Source: Endozoicomonas sp. NE40 (GTDB lineage: Bacteria > Pseudomonadota > Gammaproteobacteria > Pseudomonadales > Endozoicomonadaceae). Taken from it: a DNA stretch of 64,000 nt. A model generated the notes under the pieces. The model did no database searches. It was not told the origin of the DNA and saw only the letters and a list, made by a program, of their open reading frames with translations. The stretch lies in assembly GCF_040549045.1 (NCBI RefSeq), contig NZ_JBEWTB010000002.1, forward strand, positions 4,080,501-4,144,500, given 5' to 3'. This document shows positions 51,918-60,317 of the stretch, one piece after another; within the stretch, counting starts at the first letter, position 1; each line of letters starts with the position of its first letter. Made by a program: the position numbers and the translations under genes.

Positions 51918-52847
51918 TCAGACCTGTGGTGCTCTATAAGGGTGTTTCTCGTACCAGTGACGGGCAATCTGCTCTCTGGTACAGAGCCACACCCGCTCTT
52001 TTGACTGCACATAGTCCAGAAAACGTGCCAGGGCCGCTGCCCGGCCCGGACGCCCTACCAGACGACAATGAAGCCCTACCGACATCATTTTAGGAGTGGC
52101 TTCACCCTCTTCGTACAATGTGTCGAAAGCATCCTTTAGATACTGGAAGAACTGTTCTCCGCTGTTGAACCCCTGGGCGGTTGCAAAGCGCATGTCATTA
52201 CAATCCAGTGTGTAGGGTATGACCAGTTGAGGTCTGCCAAAGCGGGGGTCCCAGTAAGGCAGGTCATCCGAATAGCTGTCAGCGTGGTATAAAAAGCCAC
52301 CTTCTTCCACTACCAACTGTTCCGTATTCGGACTGCATCGGCCCGTATACCAGCCTGTAGGACGCTGGCCGGTTATCTGGGTGTGAAGCCGAATGGCTTC
52401 GAGCATGTGCTCACGTTCTTTTTCCATATCATGGAATTGATAGTCAATCCATCTATAACCATGACACGCCATTTCCCAGCCAGCTTCCTGCATGGCTTTA
52501 ACGGCTTCTGGATGGCGGGCAATAGCCATAGTCACCGCATAAACGGTGACCGGAATTTTCCGCTGCGTAAACATCCGGTGTAATCGCCAGAAGCCCGCCC
52601 TGGAGCCATATTCATAAATGGATTCCATACTGATATGACGCATGCCCTGATGGGCGGGCGCCCCGATGATTTCAGACAGGAAGGCTTCTGAAGCCGGATC
52701 TCCGTGAAGAATATTATTCTCTCCACCTTCTTCGTAATTGATAACAAACTGTACAGCAATCTTACTCTTGCCCGGCCATTCAGGGTGAGGTGGGGTAGCG
52801 CCATAGCCTACTAAGTTTCTGGGATAGCTGGCGTTACTGAATTCCAT
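51918..52847 (-). CDS. puuE: Allantoinase PuuE (polysaccharide deacetylase fold)
   Basis: 309-aa cofactor-independent allantoinase of the NodB fold, which hydrolyses allantoin to allantoate. Blocks NYEEGGENN, YGSRAGFWRLHRMF, CHGYRWIDYQFHD, GWYTGRCSPNT and SVGLHCRLVGRPGR match PuuE. It is divergent from the alc operon across a gap with a RutR-type operator, and convergent with xdhC. A paralogue lies at 31742-32641. Confidence 0.93.
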   Translation of the reverse strand: MEFSNASYPRNLVGYGATPPHPEWPGKSKIAVQFVINYEEGGENNILHGDPASEAFLSEIIGAPAHQGMRHISMESIYEYGSRAGFWRLHRMFTQRKIPVTVYAVTMAIARHPEAVKAMQEAGWEMACHGYRWIDYQFHDMEKEREHMLEAIRLHTQITGQRPTGWYTGRCSPNTEQLVVEEGGFLYHADSYSDDLPYWDPRFGRPQLVIPYTLDCNDMRFATAQGFNSGEQFFQYLKDAFDTLYEEGEATPKMMSVGLHCRLVGRPGRAAALARFLDYVQSKERVWLCTREQIARHWYEKHPYRAPQV

Positions 52848-52966
52848 AAATAGTTCCTGTTTTTATTGTTGTTGTTAACGCTATTTTATTACCGGGGATA
52901 AAAAAGTTCCTTTCAGATGCATGTTGCATGTCCCCTGCGTTCTGTGGCATAAAATGAAAGTCATTG

Positions 52967-52982
52967 TTGACCAATTGGTCAG
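52967..52982. promoter_or_regulatory. RutR-type operator 2 (puuE/alc intergenic)
   Basis: TTGACCA-AT-TGGTCAG; a single mismatch at the last base from TTGACCA-N2-TGGTCAA. It lies 56 bp before the alc start, overlapping a plausible -35 (TTGACC) with an ATTATA-like -10 17 nt downstream. Confidence 0.8.
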
Positions 52983-53037
52983 AACTCTGATTATATCTTA
53001 ACAAGTTTTTAATAATAAAAATAACAATGGATTCTTA

Positions 53038-54054
53038 ATGAAAGTGGATCTCAAACAAACGACTGAAAACCAGGCAGAAATTTTTGCCCAAACCCGAATC
53101 AATCTGGCATCCCGCGCACTGGGCGGTGATGTACTCTCGTGCAGCGATGATTTTTTTGCCGAAAAAGACAACCTGTTACTGGCCAGTGAGCCGGTTTTCC
53201 TGCCAGAAAAATTTACCGCTTACGGCAAGTGGATGGATGGCTGGGAGTCCCGTCGTCGTCGTGATGGCAAGAATGACTGGGTTGTTATTCGTCTCGCTGT
53301 AATGGGCGATGTTGAAGCCCTTGAAGTTGATACACGACATTTTAAAGGCAATGCGCCGGGTGCGGTGCAGCTGGAATACATTGCCAGTGAAACAGACCCC
53401 GATGAGAAGACCCGCTGGCAGCCACTGGCGGAAAGAACCGAAGTACAGTCCGACTTTAGAAACCTGATTAACTTCGACAAGCCGGTTCGTGCAAGTCATA
53501 TCCGTCTGACCATGATTCCGGACGGTGGTATTGCCCGCTTAAGGGTTTATGGCGACATCCCGCTGGAGAGCCAGAACCGCCTGCCGGGAGAGCCAGTAGA
53601 CACCGCAGCCATTATGAACGGTGGTCGCTCAGTGGCCTGCAGTGACTCATTTTTCAGCTCCATGCAGAACCTGCTGTTGCCAGGCCGTGGTACCGATATG
53701 CACGATGGCTGGGAAACCAGACGTCGCCGTCAGGGTGGACATGACTGGATGATTGTCAGGCTGTCAGTGCCTACACAGATTAAGCGAATTGAAGTGGATA
53801 CACTGCATTTCAAGGGCAACTACCCTGATAGCTGCACTATTGAAGCCTGTCAGTCACCCGACGAGCAGCCGGATGAGAATACACAATGGGTCACTGTGCT
53901 TCCGGAACAGAAGCTTCATGCGCACCGCAATCATACCTTTTTGAAGCAGTTGGAAAATGCCAGACAGTTGTATACCCATGTCCGGCTCAATATTTTCCCT
54001 GACGGTGGTGTATCAAGGCTGCGTGTGATTGGTTATGAGGCAAACCAGCTATGA
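53038..54054 (+). CDS. alc: Allantoicase
   Basis: Hydrolyses allantoate to ureidoglycolate and urea. The 338-aa protein has the two internally repeated jelly-roll domains of the family: residues ~20-180 and ~200-335 share DGWE(S/T)RRRR, W(V/M)(V/I)(I/V)RL and the IEVDT.HFKGN strands. ATG 53038 follows a poor ribosome site. It overlaps uraD by ATGA. It leads a seven-gene unit to pucG. Confidence 0.95.
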   Translation: MKVDLKQTTENQAEIFAQTRINLASRALGGDVLSCSDDFFAEKDNLLLASEPVFLPEKFTAYGKWMDGWESRRRRDGKNDWVVIRLAVMGDVEALEVDTRHFKGNAPGAVQLEYIASETDPDEKTRWQPLAERTEVQSDFRNLINFDKPVRASHIRLTMIPDGGIARLRVYGDIPLESQNRLPGEPVDTAAIMNGGRSVACSDSFFSSMQNLLLPGRGTDMHDGWETRRRRQGGHDWMIVRLSVPTQIKRIEVDTLHFKGNYPDSCTIEACQSPDEQPDENTQWVTVLPEQKLHAHRNHTFLKQLENARQLYTHVRLNIFPDGGVSRLRVIGYEANQL

Positions 54055-54572
54055 CCCTTGAGCAGTTAAATGCAGCAGCTGACTCTGCAGCGCGGGATTT
54101 CTTTTCCCGCTGCTGCACCAGTGAGCGCTGGGTTCAGGCTATGGTGTCAGCCCGTCCTTTTTCCAGTCAGGAGAATCTGCTGGCTAAAGCTGACGAATAC
54201 TGGCAGCAGTGCGACATAAACGACATACTTCAGGCGTTTGAGGGACACCCGAAAATAGGCGATATAAATAGCCTTAAAGCAAAGTATGCCAATACTTCTC
54301 AGATGGCAGGTCATGAGCAGTCTGGCACTGAAGGTGCTGATGACAAGACCCTGAACGCTCTGGCTGAAGGTAACCGGGTGTATGAAGAGCGCTTTGGTTA
54401 CATCTTTATTGTCTGCGCTACCGGGAAATCTGCCGCTGAAATGCTGACACTGCTGCAGGCACGGCTGGATAACCCGCCAGGGGATGAACTGATTATTGCC
54501 GCTGCGGAGCAACAGAAAATAACCCGGATTCGACTGAACAAACTGATTAGCGAAGCGGTTTTAACCCCTTAA
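54051..54572 (+). CDS. uraD: OHCU decarboxylase
   Basis: Decarboxylates 2-oxo-4-hydroxy-4-carboxy-5-ureidoimidazoline to S-allantoin. 173 aa, typical; contains the EGHPKIGD motif with the catalytic His, and ERFGYIFIVCATGKSA near residue 120. Overlaps alc by four bases. Confidence 0.95.
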   Translation: MTLEQLNAAADSAARDFFSRCCTSERWVQAMVSARPFSSQENLLAKADEYWQQCDINDILQAFEGHPKIGDINSLKAKYANTSQMAGHEQSGTEGADDKTLNALAEGNRVYEERFGYIFIVCATGKSAAEMLTLLQARLDNPPGDELIIAAAEQQKITRIRLNKLISEAVLTP

Positions 54573-54629
54573 GGTTAGCTTGTTAATCACAATAACAGTT
54601 AATCGGAATAACAATACAAAGTTGGAAAT

Positions 54630-54968
54630 ATGACAGGTATCAGCACCCATATTTTAGATACAGGAACGGGCTATCCAGCCGCAGGTGTTCTGGTCTCCCT
54701 TGAACGGCAGAGTACGGATGGATGGGGTCCGGTTGGTGAGGGAATAACGAACGACGATGGACGAATCACGAGTCTGGCCCCTGAAGAGCAGAACCTGGAA
54801 CCGGGCGTTTACCGTCTGCAGTTTGCGGTTAAGAACTATTTTCGGCGGCAGCAGGTGAAATGTTTTTACCCGGAAGTCACGGTTGTTTTTGAAGTCAGTG
54901 ATGACCGGCACCACCACATTCCACTGCTGCTGTCGACTTATGGTTACTCGACTTATCGTGGTAACTGA
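54630..54968 (+). CDS. uraH: 5-Hydroxyisourate hydrolase (transthyretin-like)
   Basis: Hydrolyses 5-hydroxyisourate, the urate oxidase product, to OHCU. The 112-aa protein has the N-terminal STHILDTGTGYPA with the active-site His and the Arg-containing YRLQF region. The family signature at the C-terminus is YRGS or YRGT; here it is YRGN, a conservative but unusual change at the last residue. 57 nt after uraD. Confidence 0.93.
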   Translation: MTGISTHILDTGTGYPAAGVLVSLERQSTDGWGPVGEGITNDDGRITSLAPEEQNLEPGVYRLQFAVKNYFRRQQVKCFYPEVTVVFEVSDDRHHHIPLLLSTYGYSTYRGN

Positions 54969-55016
54969 ATCGATAGCTGAATCGGTAGCGGAATAAATCG
55001 ATAGCGAAATAAACAG
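54967..55016. repeat. Short direct repeats after uraH
   Basis: Imperfect copies of AATCGATAGC (AATCGATAGCTG, AATCGGTAGCGG, AATCGATAGCGA) in about 45 bp between uraH and allA. Probably slippage; no known function. Confidence 0.45.
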
Positions 55017-55091
55017 CTGAACAGGCAGTAACGCAGACAACACTGTCGCAAATGTTATCAACGCCTGAAAATAAAAAAGAGAAGAAGGCAA

Positions 55092-55628
55092 ATGGATACA
55101 GTTTTACCTGTTGAGGCGCTTACGGTTGAGCCTTTAACGCAAGCCGCTTTTGCACCTTTTGGGGATGTCGTTGAAGCAAGGGATATACCTCTGGTCATTA
55201 ACCAGGGGCGTTGTTACAAGTACTGTGACCTGACATCGGTAAGCACCGACAAGGATGGTCATCCCTCCGTCCATATTTTAAAAACCTCTGCCATCAGCCA
55301 ACCCTACAAGCTTGATCTTGTTGAACGTCACCCACTGGGCAGCCAGACCTTTATGCCGCTGGAAAAACAGCGTTTTCTGGTGGTTGTGGCTGAAAGCACT
55401 CCAACTGGAGAGGGCAGTGACGGCCCTGACCTGAATACGCTTCGTTGTTTTCTGACCAATGGCTCTCAGGGTGTGACTTACCGGGCTGGTGTCTGGCATC
55501 ACCCACTGTTGTCACTGGATACTCCGTCAGACTTTCTGGTGCTGGATCGTGGGGGACCGGGCCATAATTGTGATGAGGTTCCTATCCCGGAAGGGGTTCG
55601 CTATACCGTGGAGGCTATGGGGTTATGA
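55092..55628 (+). CDS. allA: Ureidoglycolate lyase
   Basis: AllA cleaves ureidoglycolate to glyoxylate and urea. The 178-aa cupin-fold protein begins with the typical EPLTQAAFAPFGDVVEA, and has LVERHPLGSQTFMPL and the TYRAGVWHHPL block with metal/active-site His. It overlaps guaD by ATGA. With allantoicase upstream it completes urate breakdown to glyoxylate. Confidence 0.94.
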   Translation: MDTVLPVEALTVEPLTQAAFAPFGDVVEARDIPLVINQGRCYKYCDLTSVSTDKDGHPSVHILKTSAISQPYKLDLVERHPLGSQTFMPLEKQRFLVVVAESTPTGEGSDGPDLNTLRCFLTNGSQGVTYRAGVWHHPLLSLDTPSDFLVLDRGGPGHNCDEVPIPEGVRYTVEAMGL

Positions 55629-56929
55629 ATAACGCTGTAGTATGGAAGGCTTCTGTCCTTCACTTTCTTGAAGACCCGGATTCCGCGCTGGCCAGAGATG
55701 CCTATGAGTATTTTGAAGACGGCGCGCTGCTCGTGGTCGACGGGCATGTTCTCCTGTGTGGTGCAGCACAGGATGTCATGAAAGACCTGCCGCCAAGCTG
55801 TGAGGTTCGGGAGCTGCCGGGAAGACTGATTGTTCCGGGTTTTATTGATACGCATGTCCATTATCCGCAGCTGGAAGTACTCGCAGGCTGTGGTGTGCAA
55901 CTGCTTGACTGGCTGAACCAGTATACATTTCCGGCTGAAAAGCGCTTCTCTGACCGGGAATACGCTGATGAAATAGCCGGTTTCTTTCTTGACCAGAGCC
56001 TCAGTCATGGAACCACTACCTCACTGGTGTTTGGCACAGTTGACCCCACATCGGTGGATGCTTTTTTTGCTGCCGCGCAACAACGTAATCTGCGTATGAT
56101 TGCCGGCAAGGTATTGATGGATCGAAATGCCCCAGACTACCTTCTGGACACTGCAGAAAGCAGTTACGAAGACTGCAACGCCCTTATCCGGCGCTGGCAT
56201 GGCAAAGACCGGCTGGCCTATGCGGTGACACCACGCTTTGCTCCGACTTCGACCCCGGAACAGTTACAGGTGGCAGGCCGCCTGCTTAAAGAACATGAAG
56301 GTCTTTACCTTCATACGCACCTGTCGGAAAACCCGAAAGAGATTGAGTGGGTGCAGGAACTGTTTCCATCCAGCAAAAACTATCTTGACGTTTATGACCA
56401 ACATGGGCTGCTGGGACCAAGATCGGTTTTCGCCCACTCTATTCATCTGTGCGATCACAGCTGGGAGCGGATGGGAGCGTCGGGTTCGTCCATCGCCTTC
56501 TGCCCGGGCTCCAACCTGTTTCTGGGCAGTGGTCTGTTTAATCTTGGGAAGGCAAAAAGCTGTGGTATTCCCACGGGGCTGGGTAGCGATGTCGGTGGTG
56601 GTACCGACCTGTGCCTGCTCAATTCAATGAAAAGCGCTTACCAGGTATCTCAGTTGCGCGAGGAAACAATCTCTCCGCTTCAAGCCTTCTACCTGGCAAC
56701 TCTGGGAGGGGCAAGAGCCCTGCATTTATCGGATCGGATTGGCAGTTTCCGCCGGGGTAATGAAGCAGACTTTGTTGTGCTTAATCCTGAGGCAACCCCA
56801 ATGTTGAGTTTCCGCTCCGGAAAAACAAAAACATTAGAGGAGCTACTGGGCGTACTGATGGTGATGGGTGATGACCGTGTTATTGAGTCCACAGTCATTA
56901 TGGGCCAGGAAGCTTTCAGGAGAGATTGA
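55625..56929 (+). CDS. guaD: Guanine deaminase
   Basis: Amidohydrolase converting guanine to xanthine and ammonia. Zinc ligands are seen in GFIDTHVHYPQ and LHTHLSE, then FAHSIHLCD and the late GLGSDVGGGTD with the catalytic Asp. 434 aa (E. coli GuaD 439). It overlaps allA by four bases; the puuD start follows 2 nt after its stop. Confidence 0.94.
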   Translation: MNNAVVWKASVLHFLEDPDSALARDAYEYFEDGALLVVDGHVLLCGAAQDVMKDLPPSCEVRELPGRLIVPGFIDTHVHYPQLEVLAGCGVQLLDWLNQYTFPAEKRFSDREYADEIAGFFLDQSLSHGTTTSLVFGTVDPTSVDAFFAAAQQRNLRMIAGKVLMDRNAPDYLLDTAESSYEDCNALIRRWHGKDRLAYAVTPRFAPTSTPEQLQVAGRLLKEHEGLYLHTHLSENPKEIEWVQELFPSSKNYLDVYDQHGLLGPRSVFAHSIHLCDHSWERMGASGSSIAFCPGSNLFLGSGLFNLGKAKSCGIPTGLGSDVGGGTDLCLLNSMKSAYQVSQLREETISPLQAFYLATLGGARALHLSDRIGSFRRGNEADFVVLNPEATPMLSFRSGKTKTLEELLGVLMVMGDDRVIESTVIMGQEAFRRD

Positions 56930-56931
56930 TT

Positions 56932-58176
56932 ATGGAGTTTTATATTCAAGAGTGGCTGAATCTGCTGGTTCGCTGGCTGCATATAACGACAGGTATCGCC
57001 TGGATCGGTGCTTCCTTTTACTTTAACTGGCTGGAAGGACGGCTGGAGACAGCCTCCCCCAATAAAAAGAAGGAAGGCATTAAAGGTGAACTCTGGGCGG
57101 TTCACGGGGGAGGGTTTTACGAAATAAACAAGTATCACCTCGCCCCGAAAACCCTGCCCAAAACCCTGCACTGGTTTAAGTGGGAAGCGTATATCACCTG
57201 GTTCAGCGGCATGGGGCTGCTCTCCATCATTTATTACTGGGGTGCAGAGAGTTATCTGCTGGCACCGGAGTCATCCCTCACTCCCGTACAGGCAGTGACA
57301 ATCAGTGTTGTCAGCCTGTTGGTTGGCTGGCTGGTCTACGACCTGCTCTGTCGCTCTGCGCTGTTTGAGCAGGAGGTGGCGTTCAGCCTGATTCTCTTTG
57401 GCTTGATCACGTTTGCAGCCTGGGGCTACAGTCAGCTATTCAGTGGGCGGGCGTCGTATATCCATGTGGGGGCGCTGATGGGAACGATGATGGTGGGCAA
57501 TGTCTTCCGGGTTATCATCCCGTCCCAGCGTAAACTGGTCACTGCGGCGGAAAATGGTGATGAGTCCTTTGATCCTGCCATTGCCCGCCATGCCCTGTTG
57601 CGTTCAAGGCACAACAATTACCTGACTCTGCCATTGCTGTTTATTATGATCAGTGGTCACTATGCCATGACTTACGGCAGTGAATGGAACTGGGTTATCC
57701 TGTCTGTTCTGGCAGCGGCTTCTGTACTGGTGCGCCACTTCTTTAACCGCAGGAATCAGGGGGCTGTGTTACCCTGGCTCTGGCCATCAGCTGCTGTCAT
57801 GATGCTGACCCTGGCCTTTGTTATCAAGCCCCAGGCTGTTGCCCAGATACCTGTTGAGGAACAGCATGCCTTTGATGAGGGCGAGGTGGTTGAGATTGTT
57901 AATGCACGTTGCTCTACATGCCACAGCAATACACCTACCGATGTTCTGTTTCAGTCGCCTCCGGGTGGCCTGGTATTCCTGGATTACCCATCCATCGTCA
58001 ACAAAGCAGACCAGATTTACGCTCAGTCTGTTCAGACACAGATCATGCCACTGGCTAACCGCTCAGGTATGACAGATGAGGAAAGACAGCTTCTTGGACA
58101 GTGGTATCAGCAGTTAAAGTCCGAAGGCGGTCAGGCTATGAAAGCGGCTGTTGAAAAAGCGCCGGACAAGTCGTAA
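56932..58176 (+). CDS. puuD: Membrane-bound urate oxidase with cytochrome c domain (PuuD)
   Basis: 414-aa urate oxidase of the PuuD type. The N-terminal ~300 residues form about eight transmembrane segments (urate oxidase N domain), and a periplasmic c-type cytochrome domain at the C-terminus has the haem motif C327-S-T-C330-H331 and a later Met in IMPL. This enzyme passes electrons from urate to the respiratory chain and makes no hydrogen peroxide, unlike UOX. AGGAGA (56919-56924) supports ATG 56932. Confidence 0.94.
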   Translation: MEFYIQEWLNLLVRWLHITTGIAWIGASFYFNWLEGRLETASPNKKKEGIKGELWAVHGGGFYEINKYHLAPKTLPKTLHWFKWEAYITWFSGMGLLSIIYYWGAESYLLAPESSLTPVQAVTISVVSLLVGWLVYDLLCRSALFEQEVAFSLILFGLITFAAWGYSQLFSGRASYIHVGALMGTMMVGNVFRVIIPSQRKLVTAAENGDESFDPAIARHALLRSRHNNYLTLPLLFIMISGHYAMTYGSEWNWVILSVLAAASVLVRHFFNRRNQGAVLPWLWPSAAVMMLTLAFVIKPQAVAQIPVEEQHAFDEGEVVEIVNARCSTCHSNTPTDVLFQSPPGGLVFLDYPSIVNKADQIYAQSVQTQIMPLANRSGMTDEERQLLGQWYQQLKSEGGQAMKAAVEKAPDKS

Positions 58177-58191
58177 ACCTTACTGAAAGTT

Positions 58192-58220
58192 CTGAAGGTG
58201 CTAGGAGCCTGCACCTTCAG
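58192..58220 (+). other. Hairpin between puuD and pucG
   Basis: CTGAAGGTGC (58192-58201) and GCACCTTCAG (58211-58220), a 10-bp perfect stem, 9-nt loop, without a T run. It may be a processing or stability element within the operon. Confidence 0.55.
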
Positions 58221-58271
58221 CTTCACACGCTAATTGAATCCGTTACTCATTTAATCGAATAAGGAAGGCAA

Positions 58272-59390
58272 GTGAGCATTTCATCATTTTATCCGCCGCA
58301 GCGGATACTTATGGGTCCTGGCCCGACTGAAGTTCACCCGAAAGTTCTGCAGGCACTGAGTCGCCCTGTTATCGGGCATCTGGACCCGACATTCATTGAT
58401 ATGATGGATGAGGTCAGGGTGTTACTGCAATATGCGTTTCAAACCGAAAACGCATGCACCATGGCAGTGTCTGCACCGGGTTCAGCGGGCATGGAAGCCT
58501 GCTTTGTTAACCTCATAGAACCGGGTGACAAGGTGGTCGTCTGCATTAACGGGGTGTTTGGTAACCGGATGGCCGAAAACGTTGTACGCTCAGGCGGACA
58601 ACTGGTCAGGGTTGAAGATGACTGGGGTAAGCCGGTCAGCCCGGACAAGCTTGAGGAAGCGCTCAGAACTCACCCGGATGCAAAAATTGTTGCGTTTGTG
58701 CATGCGGAAACCTCAACCGGGGTACTGTCTGATGCCAAAAAACTGTGTTCACTGGCCAGACAATACAACTGTCTGAGTATCGTTGATGCGGTAACGTCCC
58801 TGGGGGGAGTGCCACTATACGTAGATGACTGGGGTATTGATGCCATTTATTCAGGCACGCAGAAATGTCTGTCCAGCGTCCCGGGTATTTCACCTGTCAG
58901 CTTCAGTGATGCTGCGGTTGCCAGGATCACAGGGCGGAAAACGCCAGTGCAAAGCTGGTTTCTTGATCAAAGTCTGGTCATGAGTTACTGGGGAGGTAAG
59001 CAGAAGCGCAGCTATCACCACACTGCACCGGTCAACGCACTGTATGCGCTGCATGAATCACTGGTCAACCTGCAGGATGAAGGGCTGAATCAGGCCTGGC
59101 AACGTCATGCCGAACAGCATCAGGCATTGCGACTTGGGCTGGAAAAACTGGGTATTTCGTACATCGTTGATGAATCCTGCCGACTTCCTCAACTGAATGC
59201 GGTGGCCATACCGGAAGGTGTGGATGATGAAACCGTGCGAGCCCGTTTGTTGAACCATTATAACCTTGAAATTGGTTCTGGTCTGGGGGCGTTTACCGGG
59301 AAAGTCTGGCGTATTGGCCTGATGGGCTATGCTGCGCGGACAGAGAACGTGGCTTTATGCCTGCGGGCTCTCGAGGAGACTCTGAATTAA
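58272..59390 (+). CDS. pucG: Glyoxylate aminotransferase (PucG/AGXT family), possible BhcA-role enzyme
   Basis: 372-aa class V PLP aminotransferase. MGPGPTEVHPKVL, SAPGSAGMEACFVN, VDAVTSLGGVPLYVD and the PLP Lys in YSGTQKCLSS match the alanine-glyoxylate/PucG family. PucG uses ureidoglycine plus glyoxylate, but allantoicase in this pathway makes ureidoglycolate instead. A role in turning glyoxylate into glycine, with alanine, serine or aspartate as donor, therefore fits better and would supply the bhcA step missing from bhcBCD. GTG start 58272 follows AAGGAAGG. The gene ends the purine operon. Confidence 0.82.
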   Translation: MSISSFYPPQRILMGPGPTEVHPKVLQALSRPVIGHLDPTFIDMMDEVRVLLQYAFQTENACTMAVSAPGSAGMEACFVNLIEPGDKVVVCINGVFGNRMAENVVRSGGQLVRVEDDWGKPVSPDKLEEALRTHPDAKIVAFVHAETSTGVLSDAKKLCSLARQYNCLSIVDAVTSLGGVPLYVDDWGIDAIYSGTQKCLSSVPGISPVSFSDAAVARITGRKTPVQSWFLDQSLVMSYWGGKQKRSYHHTAPVNALYALHESLVNLQDEGLNQAWQRHAEQHQALRLGLEKLGISYIVDESCRLPQLNAVAIPEGVDDETVRARLLNHYNLEIGSGLGAFTGKVWRIGLMGYAARTENVALCLRALEETLN

Positions 59391-59445
59391 TCACATCGGA
59401 TAACAGTATAATTCTGCTCCGGCGCAGGTCGGGGCAGAAGATAAA

Positions 59446-59477
59446 GAAAAAGCCGGAACTAACATTCCGGCTTTTTC
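59446..59477. terminator. Bidirectional terminator between pucG and the RRM gene
   Basis: GAAAAAGCCGGAA (59446-59458) and TTCCGGCTTTTTC (59465-59477), a 13-bp perfect stem with A run and T run on both sides, between convergent genes. Confidence 0.92.
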
Positions 59478-59504
59478 AAATAATCATCGCATCAGAAGCA
59501 AAGC

Positions 59505-59801
59505 TTAGAAACGACGACCACCTTCGCGGTTGCCACCACCCTGACGACGTGGGCGCTCAGTAGCAACGCTTACACGCATGTCACGGCCAGACAGGTTCTG
59601 ACCGTCCAGAGCCAGAGCTTCGTTAGCGTCGGCATCAGAAGCGAAGGTGACAAAAGCAAAACCACGTGAACGACCGGTTTCACGATCCAGGATGATTTTA
59701 GCTTCCTGAATTTCACCGAATGCCCCAAAGGCTTCTTCCAGCTCCTGCTCGGTTGCTGAAAAAGCCAGGTTACCGATGAACAGTTTGTTTTTCTGTTGCA
59801 T
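59505..59801 (-). CDS. RNA-binding protein with one RRM domain
   Basis: 98-aa protein with a single RRM: RNP2 LFIGNL at residues 7-12 and RNP1 RGFAFVTF near residues 46-53. A Gly/Arg-rich tail (RRQGGGNREGGRRF) resembles the RGG tails of cyanobacterial and proteobacterial Rbp proteins. Such proteins bind single-stranded RNA and are often cold-induced; the ~500-bp upstream gap could contain a regulatory leader. AGGAG-like sequence lies ahead of ATG 59801. Confidence 0.93.
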   Translation of the reverse strand: MQQKNKLFIGNLAFSATEQELEEAFGAFGEIQEAKIILDRETGRSRGFAFVTFASDADANEALALDGQNLSGRDMRVSVATERPRRQGGGNREGGRRF

Positions 59802-60317
59802 TGTTAATGCATCTCCTAGGACGTATGTATGCTTCTCTGTCTACCTTCAAAGCATCAATCGTCATCTGGGACTTTGTGTTTTGGGGCATCAGTCGAGGCG
59901 TTACAGGTTAAACGAGTTGGCATTGTAGCATGCAAACAATGAGATAGAAGGTGTCAGGTCAGTATTCTTTGTAATTTTTCCAAGTTTATTTAACGTTTTA
60001 GCTAGGTGTGAGTGCTTATTTATTTTCGCTATCAGTAGTTGATTTCTATTGTATGGATCTGGGTCAATTAAACCGATATGACCTGACAGCCAATAACAGG
60101 GATGAACACAGGTTGTCGCAGGCCGGTATTATTGTGAACAGATTCTGGCTGAATGGTCTGCTGGGCAATCCGTGACATAAATGATTCAGATTTGGTTACA
60201 TTCTTGATTATTCAGGAAAAAAGCTTTCATGATGAGTCAATTCAGGCGGAGATTAATTGCTCCCCGCTACTATATTATTCAGGCCGGAGTTCAGGCCACC
60301 GGAACAGCCTGGATCAT
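59802..60317. other. Non-coding gap upstream of the RRM gene
   Basis: 516 bp, A+T-rich in the middle (59970-60060). No credible gene on either strand and no hairpin I would stand behind. Short frames at 60153 and 60229 are shadows of the adjacent gene. Confidence 0.5.
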
